A stretch of 64,000 nucleotides of DNA, taken from the NCBI RefSeq assembly GCF_008831285.2, contig NC_045142.1, positions 26,983,876 to 27,047,875 of the forward strand. The letters are read 5' to 3'. Each line of letters begins with the position of its first letter. Positions within the stretch are counted from its first letter, which is position 1. The position numbers and the translations under genes were made by a program. A model generated the notes under the pieces. The model was not told where the DNA came from and searched no databases. It worked only from the letters and a program-made list of their open reading frames with translations. The stretch comes from Nymphaea colorata (taxonomy: Eukaryota > Streptophyta > Magnoliopsida > Nymphaeales > Nymphaeaceae). Shown here piece by piece: positions 49,866-60,209 of the stretch.

Positions 49866-52800
49866 TTAACTTTCATCACTCCCCCTTAATGCAAAGTATG
49901 AAACACCAAGGTGAGACCCAAACTTCATATATTTTGGGTATGAAAGTGCCTTTGTAAATCTATCTGCAACTTGGTTGAGCAATACTTCAACACAATTTGA
50001 CCTTTACCAAAAATCTCACGAATGAAATGATGACGAAGTTCAATATGTTTTGTCCGTCCATGGTAAATTGGATTTCTTGTCGTTGCTATAGTTGCCTTGT
50101 TGTCACAATGAATTGGTGTTCCTTCAGTTTGACTTTGACCAAGGTCTTCCAAAACTCGACGCATCCAAATTGCCTGACAAGTAGCTGCAGATGCAGCAAT
50201 ATACTCTGCTTCTAAAGATGATAATGCCGTCGTACTTTGCTTCTTTGAACACCATGATATAGCACCTGATCCAAGTGTAAAGACATAACCGCTTGTGTTC
50301 CTTCGATCATCTACAGCTCCTGTCCAGTCACTATCAGTGTAACCAAATAAGTTAAAACAAACATCTGATTTATACCAAATTCCATATTCAGTAGTTTCAC
50401 GGATGTAACGCAAAACACGTTTTGCTGCCCCCAAATGGTGTAATGATGGATTGTGCATGAATCTGGATAACAAGCTGACAGCAAATAAAATATCTGGTCG
50501 TGTATGAGTCAAATATAACAAGCCACCAACTAGACCTCTAAACAATGTTTCATTGGCTTTAGCAGTCCCATCAGACAAAGTCAACTTTTCACCTGCATTC
50601 ATAGGAGTAGAGCACGATTTGCAATCTAACATTTTATACTTCTTAAATAGGCTTAATGCATATTTTTCTTGAGAAATAAAAATACCATTATTTGTTTGGA
50701 CAACTTGAAGACAAAAAAAATGCAATAAACCCAAATCTGTCATTTCAAACTCACTTATCATACTGTTCTTGAATTTTTGAATGAGCACATCACTTGATCC
50801 CATGTAGATAATGTCATCTACATAAACACATACCACAAGCATATCAATGTCTTCATTTTTCAAGTATAATGTGGGTTCAGTCTCACAACGTCGAAATCCA
50901 TTTTTGTAAAGATATGTGTCAAGCCTCCCATACCATGCTCTTGGTGCTTGCCTGATGCCATAAAGGGCCTTCTTCAACTTATACACTTTCTTCTCATATT
51001 CACTTATGACAAAGCCCTGTGATTGATGTACATATACATCTTCTTTTAAAGCACCATTCAAAAAAACAGATTTGACATCAAATTGAAATACCTTCCATTT
51101 TAAGTGAGCTGCAAGTACCAATACTAGCCTAATAGTCTCAAAACGAGCAACAGGAGAAAAAGTTTCAAAATAATCAATGTCATATTTTTGTACATACCCT
51201 CTGACGACTAGTCTGGCCTTGTATTTTTGCACATCTCCATCAACATTATATTTCAATTTGCAAACACATTTCACACTTATAGGTTCCTTTCCTTGTGGCA
51301 AATCTACTAGCTGCTATGTATCATTTCTCTTAATTGTATCGATATCTTTTTGCATTTTTTTTTCTCATTCTTCTTTACCACATGCTTCCTCATAACATGA
51401 TGGTTCAGTTACCATAAAAGCAAATGAACAAGAAGCATATATGTCATCTAGAGATCGTACCTTTCTTGGTGGAGAAGACCCATCTGTAATTATTTCAACA
51501 TCTTCTTCATGATCTGAATTGGTCTCTTTTGAATGAGTAGCACTTGACGTTGATGCATTTGAGTGAGAAGTTGAATCAACAAATGGAATCTGTTGATCTT
51601 CTATTGTTGTCACGATCCATTCTCATCAAAAATGATATCACGCCGAATAATTAAAGACTTTGTTACTGGATTGTATAGTCTATAACCTTTTGAGTTATTA
51701 CTATAACCCACAAAAATACATTTCTCACTCTTTTTATCTATTTTGTCTCGACTACTAGAATCAAGCAGAGAGTAGACAATGCATCCAAAAACTTTCAAAA
51801 TACTTACATCAGGTTTTTTATTCCACCATGCTTCATATGAAGTCATATTGCAGACTGCTTTGGTTGGTGATATGTTGAGAAGATACACAGCTGTAGCTTC
51901 TGCTTCAGCCCAAAACTCATTTGGAAGATGCTTCTCATTCAGCATGCTACGAGCCATCTCTACCACTGTACGGTTTTTTCTTTCAGCTACTCCATTTTGT
52001 TGAGGAGTTTTTCTTACTGTCAACTGTCTACGTATGCCATGTAATTTGCAAAAATTGTCAAAATCATTTGACAAAAATTCTCCCCCTCTATCAGTACGAA
52101 ATTTTTTTATAGGTCGCCCACATTCTTTTTCTGCAAACACTTTAAATTCCTTGAATTTTTCAAAGGCTTCGGATTTTTCAACAAGAAAAAACACCCAACT
52201 CATGCGAGAAAAATCGTCAGTGAATAGTAGAAAATATCTACTATTATTTAGAGATGGAGTTCTTGGTGGTCCACAAATGTCAGCATGCACTAATTCTAAT
52301 GGAGTTTTTGCTCTCCATGCTTTCCCAACTGAAAATGGAAGACGATGTTGTTTTCCATACACACATGCTTCACAAATATCTTCATTATTGGTAAGACGAG
52401 GTAAACCAACAACTAATTTTTTCTGCCTCAATAACTTCAGTCCATTGTAGTGCAAGTGTCCATATCTTAAGTGTCATAATTTAGACACTTTATTCATGTC
52501 TGCTACTAAGGCATATGCATCAAAGTGTGAAAGCTCGATTGAAAACATTTTGTTCTTTGTCATGTGCACTACTATAGGTGGCATGGTAGAACATTTCTTT
52601 TTTTATTTCACATACATCATCATGAAATGAAATCAAATATCCTTTTTGTGCTAACTGTCCAACGCTTAGTAAGTTATATGTTAATTCAGGTATATAATAA
52701 ATATCATGTACCAACCTTTTAGTACCACTTTTAATTGATATCTCAATTGTGCCTTTACCATCAATTTGCACCTTTTTATTGTCTCCAAGTCGAACTTGTT

Positions 52801-53860
52801 GCTTCACCGATTCATCAATGTCACAAAACAAGCCTCTCTTTCCTGCCATATGTTTACTGCATCCACTATCTAAAAACCATACATGATCAATATTTTCATT
52901 TGACTCTGTATGAGTAAAAAATAAGTTACCATCTTCTGCTTTCTCTTCCACTACATTAGCTTGTTGTTTTGCTTTATCCCAACAGTACGCTTCAGTATGA
53001 CCATTTCTTTTGCAAAAAACATAATACCTGTTTTTGTGGGCATGTTTTTTATTGTTAGTGTCACCTCCTTCTGACTTGTTTCTGACTGCCTCAAATCTTC
53101 CTCGTCCACGTCCACGATAGTTACCTCTACCTCGCCCGCGATATGCATTCTTTCGTACAGTTGCTCCCTTTCTCTCTTTGCTAAAGTCATCCAACTTGAG
53201 TTGAGCTTGGAATGCTTGTTCAACACTTTTCTCAGTTGACCTGTTCATTCTTTGTTCATGGGCTAAAAGAGAACCCAATAATTCATTAGCAGAGTATGCA
53301 GTCAAATCCTTAGACTCTTCTATAGCCATAACCACATGATCAAATTTAAGCAGTAAGCCCCTCAATATTTTTTCTACAATTTTCTGGTTGCTAACAACCT
53401 CTCCAAAGATTTTCATCTCATTTATAATTATGAAAGCTCTTGAAAAAAAATCTTGGACTGGTTCATTGTTTTTCATAAACAATGTCTCAAACTCTTTACG
53501 GAGGATTTGGAGTTTCACTGTCATTACCTTCTTATCACCATGATATTCTTGTTTGAGAATAGTCGAAGCTTCATTTGAACTAATAGCACCAGCAATTCGA
53601 GGAAAGATAGTCTCACTTACAGCTTGTTGAATAACAAGCAAGGCTTTTGAATCCTTCTTTCGTTGCTCTCTTGATTCAACTGTCTTTTCTCCTTGTTTTG
53701 AGCTCTCTGCACTTTCTATATAACCATTTTCAACTAAATCCCAAAGATCTTGTGACAAAAAGAAGGTCTTCATTTTTATGCTCAAAAAACAATAATTATC
53801 ACAACTAAATACCGGTATGAGCGATTGAAAAATATTTGAAGTGGACATGCCATTAGCCAT
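49866..53860 (-). pseudogene. Copia gag-pol polyprotein, multiply disrupted
   Basis: From ATG 53860: gag, an RG-rich stretch (RGRGRGNYRGRGRGR), a zinc knuckle lacking its first Cys (CKRNGHTEAYC) and protease LDSGCSKHM. GAG-pre-integrase HLRYGHLHYNGL and integrase HADICGP, RTDRGGEF and GVAERKNRT follow. RT shows QFDVKSVFLNG and VYVDDII; RNase H shows YTDSDWTG, EAEYIAA and CDNKATIATTRN. Damage: a frameshift near 52600 in an A run, TGA 52474-52476 at the Trp of LWHLRYGH, a frame change near 51610, TGA 51365-51367 and TAG 51314-51316 at Trp positions, and a frameshift near 49970. After that shift the frame reads FTKALSYPKYMKFG and ends at TAA 49866-49868. It is a different family from the element at 32988-38393. 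Confidence 0.9.
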
Positions 53861-53971
53861 AATGAACAAAAATTTCTCACAGAAATTTTGTCGAACAAGT
53901 TATGTGCAGACTTTACCTTGCAGGCATCTCTTTTGCACTTTTACCAACAATCACGACAACAAAATCGACAT

Positions 53972-53984
53972 GTCTCTAATACCA
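53972..53984 (-). other. Primer-binding site of the copia copy
   Basis: The minus strand reads TGGTATTAGAGAC one base after the U5 end (GCTAACA). It matches the initiator tRNA-Met primer sequence except for one C-to-T change, itself a deamination-type change. Confidence 0.8.
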
Positions 53985-54168
53985 CTGTTAGCAACAGGAA
54001 TGACATGTCTGCACTTTCTCTTCTTATGCTCATGTGAATGACACAACATAAGAACACAACACACTAATGGAGCACTTGTTTCTACAAGTGATCACAAAGG
54101 CATGACACGTGATAAGAGTACACAATACTAAAAATTTGGAGCACACTTGAAATGCTTTCTCTCACACA

Positions 54169-54254
54169 AGGCCTGCTCTGCTCGACTTGGGGTAAACCAA
54201 AATCAGCAAGCTTTAAATCAACGCCCAAATGAGAGAGGAATAAAGTGAAAGACC
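54169..54254. repeat. 86-bp direct repeat, right copy, flanking the copia at 49451-54168
   Basis: Right-hand partner of 49365-49450; the host sequence continues after it (CAGGAAAAG) as it would in an empty site. A translation of the minus strand contains LADFG, but there is no kinase context and this is chance. Confidence 0.88.
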
Positions 54255-57200
54255 AGGAAAAGAAAAGAGTAGGGAAGGAATTGCCACAACTCCATCTACC
54301 CCTCACAGAAGCATGCTGGAAGAATAATGGCAGAAGAGGCAACGGTCGCTGAGAGCGTCGGACGGTCGATGGGGCGGCGGAAAACCGTGGCGTCGAAGCC
54401 CACAGGAGGAAGACGTTCTCTTCTCCCCCATCGTGCTGGTTTTGGGTAGTTGAAGAAGTAGGGAAAGCCATCGCCCACCAGCAGTCGAGTGAGAGGAATG
54501 AGGTGCTCTCATGAAGAGAGAGAAAATCAGGCGAGAAATGAAGAAAAACTTAGATTAGAATACAAAATTGGTCCACCTTATTAGCTACATTCTTGGATAA
54601 GCTGTTATAATTTTTATAAATGCACGCCGCAACGTTTTTGCTAAAAACATCTTCAAAAAGGGGTCCATGAAAGTTATTTTCCATAAGAACGGAAGAAGTC
54701 TTACGAAATTCTGAATCAGTACCCTTCAAGTTCTTCAAATTTTCAAAAGAGGGTTTTTATAGATTTATTTGTAATTTCAGTAGAAAACCGAAATGTTATG
54801 TATTATTGCTTCTTGGTACCCTGAGTTTGCTTCAAAATTTCAGAAAAAAGGTTCTGAAATCTCTTGTTTCTATATGATTATCACAATATTATTATTTAAG
54901 ATTTCTGAACGTGATATGTTGTGTATTGATGCATGTCCATTCGACTTTGTTCGGTTGCCATTAAATCAAGTTATAGAATGACTTATTTTTGTTGTTTGGA
55001 AAACCGAGCCTAAGGGTTGTTTCTGTGAGAGATAATAGACGATGTCTAATGATGAGAAACCCTCACATTTGAAATTTGAAGGCGAAATGTGGACTGTGTT
55101 CAATGGTTTATGCGAGTGCGAGCATGTGTTTTTGCCCAGTGTTTGGTTTTGTTTCGGGAGGTAGTAGCGTGCGTAAGCTTACTGTTGCCGCACACTCCTC
55201 TGTCTGTATTGGAGGGCCCACAGGGTATTGGGCGGCACAAGGGTCCGGGGTTCTGTTTTGTTTTTGTTAGAGAGTGAGGCGTCTGTTGGTCCCTCAAACT
55301 GGGTTCCTAGAGGGGCCATGTTACTGCAGTGACGATCTTGATATCTCAGGTGGCTTCACTGTAGGTACTCTTAATCTGTTAGATTGCCTAGTGAAGTTAT
55401 GCTCTATTCTACTCGTGAGTTGTGTTCACGGGGATTTCTATCGTTGCGCGGTCCGATGACCATGACCTTGTCAGAGAACCACAGTTGGAAGCTTACGAAA
55501 TTTTGAAGGTTGTGCACACCTTGTTTTTTTTTTCTGATAATATGACGTAACTTTTCGTGTGTTAAGATTTGGGTACTTATGGCTGTTGATCATATGGTCT
55601 CATTCGTTTTTGTTTGAAGAGATAAAATATTATTTTGTTGGGTCATGTTCTATTCATGGCTGAATTTTTCCATATTCAGAAGAATTCTGACCCTTTTTTC
55701 TATCTGTACAGGTAGTTCTTGAAGATTTGTGGCTATTAGATCGACCTTCTCATGCTTGTGATGGACGAGCATTGACAATATAGACACTGCGTCGGTTTTG
55801 AGATTTGTAGTTATTTTTGTTTGGATCCAAGTATTTTTATTGTTGAAATCAATAAAAGTTTGATTTGATTCGGTTTTGATCATTACTCAATGTTACTTTC
55901 GTTATTATTTATATTAAAAAAAATTAGTGTAAAAATTGAGTCGTGACAGAAGTCAGACAGACAAAACACAAACTTTTAACGTGGTGGTTCGGTGGCAACA
56001 CCAACGTCCACCACAATGTCAACTCTCGTCAACGCATCTTCATGAGTGTTGAGGTTTCTTTATATGTTTTTTCACTCGGTCGCACAACTTAGATCCTCTA
56101 TCATCTGTGAGGATTTTGTTTATATTTACTTCAATATTATCGTTCGGAAAGACAGCCAACTCATCTTCAACAGATCTGCCGTGACCAGCATTAGCACCGC
56201 ATTCCTTAGCAACCGCACCTTATGAATAGAAGTGTAGAGATAAAGTTCTCTTGACTCATTCGTCAAGTAAACGAAGCAAGAAACAACCAGTAATTAATTT
56301 GGATTTAGTACGTTGCAATTTGTGACGCAATGAACTTGATATGAAGGATTCAAATGTTGTAACTAAATACAGGATTCGAGTGAACCAGAATTCCTAAAAA
56401 TCGAATAGGTATCGACCCCATGCATCGGCCTGTGTTTATCTATGTATCAACCATTAAAAAATTAATTACAACTAAAATTTCATTCATATTATGTTTATGA
56501 ATATATCTGATAATTAATACGCGGTTGAATGAGCAGCCGACATAGGCCAATTTGCTGATATACGGGCCTGACATAGGCCGATATTTTAAAAGGACAATGT
56601 GGAACCCCACACTGCTTGGCTTTGCTTGCGATAGGCACAGATAATACATATATGAGAGAGAACGTTAAGGAGACTAGTTCAGGGGTGGGAACGGCCGGCC
56701 GGGGCTTTGGATGCTCTCCGGTTGGTGGCCCAGCCCGTCTGCCATTCCTCTTAGATTGTTGCAGGGATGATGATTGGTTCCTGCGGGGATCGTGGGCCGT
56801 TGGTGCCCGTGAGATGCGACAATTCTGGGTGCGGATTCGAGGTGGTGGCAACGCCAGCGTCCAACAGCGAGGCCTGCCCCCCTCTTCGCCGGCCTCCACA
56901 GTCGAAGCATGTGCCACCAGCGTATCGCACACACAGGCCGGTGCAGTAGTCCGCAATCGACGCCATCCATCCATCCCATGTTTAAGATGTATCTCCATGA
57001 TCAGGACCACAGCGGATGGAGTATGGACCTGTCATTCCTTTTCGAAAGGAGAGAGCAGTGCACAAATCCTCATACATCCCCGCCATCCGCCATTATTGGC
57101 ACCAGTTAACTTTTGCCTGCAATAAACAGTAAATTGGGGAAGGGAGGAAAAACAATAGAACCGATTAACCAGGATCCTGTGTTTCCCGGTGGCAGGAAAA

Positions 57201-57732
57201 AAAGCAGCAATTCTCTTTCGTGTTCAGGGCACCCCGTTCTATATGGTCTTCTGTTTTGTGATCCGAGAGAGAGAGAGAGAGAGAGCGAGAGAGTGTGTGT
57301 GTCTGCAGTTACTAGATGGACTAATGGCACAACCATGAATCTACCGCACTTCGCGTATTACTCGTGAACCAACAATGGTAGCTAGGGAACCATCATATAT
57401 AAGATCGATTTAATTTTTTGGGCACCGCATCGCTTTATACAATATGAATGAAATTGACAAGTTACCTACATCATCAATCTAAATCAATCCGCAATGTGCA
57501 ACTTGCGAAAGCTTGCACAGGGTTCTGTATATGATCACCGCAAACAAACATTACACCTTTTCCTATTTCTGCACGGCCGTTTCGCCGTCGCTCCGATGGT
57601 TTTAACCTTCTCCTGTATCCCACTATTTCTTGCGTCCGACGTCACGCTTGCCAAGAATACGAAGTAACAGTCTACGGCATCACGATGGGATACGGCTGAA
57701 GGAAGAGGAAAGTAGCAGAGGCATTTCACCGG
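54255..57732. other. Interval between the RNA-form copia and the cysteine-rich protein gene
   Basis: The part at 54580-54790 resembles, in reverse complement, the repeat segment at 28640-28870, so the copia sits in or beside another repeat. 55000-56490 is AT-rich with no domain. A GC-rich island at 56690-56960 has open frames in several phases, none recognised. (GA)n lies near 57268-57292. The last part up to 57732 may be the 3' UTR of the following gene. Confidence 0.45.
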
Positions 57733-58134
57733 TCACATACCACAAGCCGTGCAGTTGCAGGATTTAGGGACGAAGGCGCAGACGCCGTAAGGCTTGTCGG
57801 GCAGAGAGCAGTCGATGCCAAAGCAACAAGGCAAGGTAGCGCAGAGGCTGGGGTCTGTGCCACCGCCGCTGCAACACCGGCAGGCTAAGCAGAGCTGAAA
57901 CGGCGCCAGACGACGGCGGCCATCGGACGGAGCAAACACCCGGTACTGCACGTCCTCAATTGGCCGGTATTCGAACGCCGGCGCTCCATGACCTGATGAC
58001 TCCTCAGATATGCCCGAGTAAGGAGTTGTGTATTCGACACTGCTGTTATTGAAGGCGGCTAATATGATAGGTGCCAACAAGATGATAACTGTAGTGATCA
58101 AGGCCATGTGGTTCTGATATCCTATGGCACCCAT
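57733..58134 (-). CDS. Small secreted or membrane-anchored cysteine-rich protein (DUF7866-like)
   Basis: A single-exon frame of 133 residues. The N-terminus (about residues 10-28, MALITTVIILLAPIILAAF) is a hydrophobic segment that could be a signal peptide or anchor. A spacer with Ser/Glu/Gly follows, then a compact C-terminal domain with twelve cysteines: FQLCLACRCC, a lone Cys, LPCCFGIDC, GVCAFVPKSC and NCTACGM. The even count suggests six disulphides in an extracellular domain. From memory this matches a conserved plant family of unknown function (DUF7866); that identification is not checked. A TATA-like box lies upstream and a CT-rich leader precedes the ATG. There is no frameshift or truncation, so it looks intact. 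No function is assigned. Confidence 0.82.
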   Translation of the reverse strand: MGAIGYQNHMALITTVIILLAPIILAAFNNSSVEYTTPYSGISEESSGHGAPAFEYRPIEDVQYRVFAPSDGRRRLAPFQLCLACRCCSGGGTDPSLCATLPCCFGIDCSLPDKPYGVCAFVPKSCNCTACGM

Positions 58135-58228
58135 ATTGGTGTTTGTGTGCGTGTGTGTGCGTCTGGGGAGGGAAAGGAAGAGGGAGAGAGAGAGAGAATT
58201 CTGCCGCAGATGAGAAAAGTATGAACGA

Positions 58229-58240
58229 CAGGCTTTTTAT
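58229..58240 (-). promoter_or_regulatory. Possible TATA box of the cysteine-rich protein gene
   Basis: The minus strand reads ATCATAAAAAG about 100 bp before the ATG, followed by a CT-rich leader. The match to the TATA consensus is partial. Confidence 0.4.
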
Positions 58241-59455
58241 GATACTCCTTGTGTTTCTTTCATAAGTGGGTTTAGTGCGGTGAGGGCAGGCACTATGAAA
58301 CTTCCTCCCTCTCTCTCCCTTTCTCCCTCTTGGTATGGTTCCTTGAAGAAATCAATCCTTCTTTTTAAATGGTGATCACTCGCTCGATCAGCCACTGGTT
58401 CGCTCTTCCAAAGCTGACCGTTGGCCGGCCGCAGTCCCTTTGCTCGATAGATTGGTTGAGTGGGCTTCATGGATTGAGTGAAAGCCCCACCAATAACGTG
58501 AGATGTTCATCTTGGTAGCGTGCATCATCAGCACTCCCATCTTTACCCTCCGACTCTGCTTCCGTCCATCGCGGTAGCTGCGGAGCCCACCGGCCACCTC
58601 CATCAACGCACCAATGATGTCACCCGCAGCTCCGCCGCACAATGGTGGCCCTTGATCACCGCCCCGCGACACACCATCTCGTTCTCACCCACCCCCACTC
58701 CACTCCACTGATTAATGGGAAAAACTGTGTTAAGAGTCTTCTTCCATTGACTTAGATGACTCATGCCTTCTCTTCCTCCATCTGTCAAAGTTGCAAAGCT
58801 ACTACTATTACCTTTGTAAGCACATGGCGCCTCCTCAGATGGAAATAAATAAAACTGAAAACTCATTTAGTCAGCGGTCACAACTGTGATTAATGAAATA
58901 GGAAGAAGAAAAAGAAACTGGTAATGTATATCTGGAGAACATGACAAGAGAGAATGTGGAAGCTGGAAGTGATGTTGAGTGGGGACTTCTATTTTCAATT
59001 TGAATGCAGTTTGTCGTCGTTGGCCTTCGGCAGCACCTTCCCTCCGCCGGTCCCATACATAATAAAGACAGAAGCCGCCAGCACCGTCTTCTTTGTCAAC
59101 ACCCCACAAGTGAGAGAGACCCTTCTGGCCTTCTCTCCAGTTGCATTTCTGTGGCTGCGAATTCGTGCCCAAAATGAGATCGCCTTATCATCATCACGGC
59201 CATGGGACCCTCCCCCTTTCTTAATCACCACTTAATTAGAACCGTATTCGACTACTTGCGTGCTCTGAAACGCAATCATAATGCAAAATTATAATAAATG
59301 ATTCTCGAAAATCTCATGTTCTACAAACGTTTCGGTTTTACGACCGAAAGGAGAGTGAGAACCCATAAAATGGAAAAATCCATTGCCAACATGCGTTTTG
59401 GCTAGGATTGGAAAGAGAGAGTGAGAGAAAGAGACCTGATTATCTAACCATCCCC

Positions 59456-59519
<64 letters not shown>

Positions 59520-60170
59520 GTGTGTGTGTGTGTAATGAGAGATATGGCAATAAAATTGAATGAAGAACAGGATGGGATGGAAGATACTAATGTGGTCAAA
59601 GGTATTAAGGCGACTACTAGCAAGGAGGAGTGAGGGTAAGCTAAGTAGCAGAGAGGTGGAAGGCAAAACAGCAATAGATTTAATTTGGAGGTAAAGATCC
59701 CATACTAAGAAGCCTAAAGGTAAAGTTACCATGAAAAACTAACTGATGACTTATCCTCTACCTGCCCACCAACCAGGCCGGCTGCGATCAAACTTACGCA
59801 AATTACTTATTACCATGGGATTTCTATGCGTATACAAAGTATATTTGTTTTGTGTGTGGAGTGTCTAGCACATTATTGATTTCCTGATAGCTTGACTTGT
59901 TCGTGCGAACATGCAAAGGACGAGGTACATCATGTGCAAATTAATGAGAAGAACGCGGCTCCGCCTGCCCTACATCTCTTCAAATCCCTAGCAAACAAGT
60001 CATGGCAGGTGCTAGCTAGCTCCTTGAGCTACAAAATTTCGCCGTACAACGGCTTCGGCTGTAGTCCAATATATTGATCGAGTTTCGTTGGGATGATAGT
60101 GTTTGACCGCAGTAATTGAATTGGCCTCGATATCCTTTTTTAAGCAAATGTAGCCACTATCCTTCTTGTT

Positions 60171-60209
<39 letters not shown>

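Larger units (their letters stand above)
49451..54168 (-). mobile_element. Copia retrotransposon copy with RNA-form ends (R-U5 ... U3-R)
   Basis: Read on the minus strand the copy starts at 54168 with a 163-bp block R (54168-54006), then a 20-bp U5 (54005-53986), the primer site, gag-pol and a purine tract TTAAGGGGGAG (49888-49879). Next come a 265-bp U3 (49878-49614) with TATA box and a second R (49613-49451), where it stops. U3 is absent from the 5' end and U5 from the 3' end. The R copies differ by about 8 bases. An 86-bp direct repeat flanks the whole. There is no poly(A) at the 3' junction. I infer insertion of an RNA-form copy; integrase normally joins DNA with complete LTRs and makes a ~5-bp duplication. 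Confidence 0.82.

Noticed and set aside
54169-54254. LADFG reading as a protein kinase motif
   Set aside because: No other kinase subdomain lies nearby, and the motif falls in the 86-bp direct repeat; chance match.
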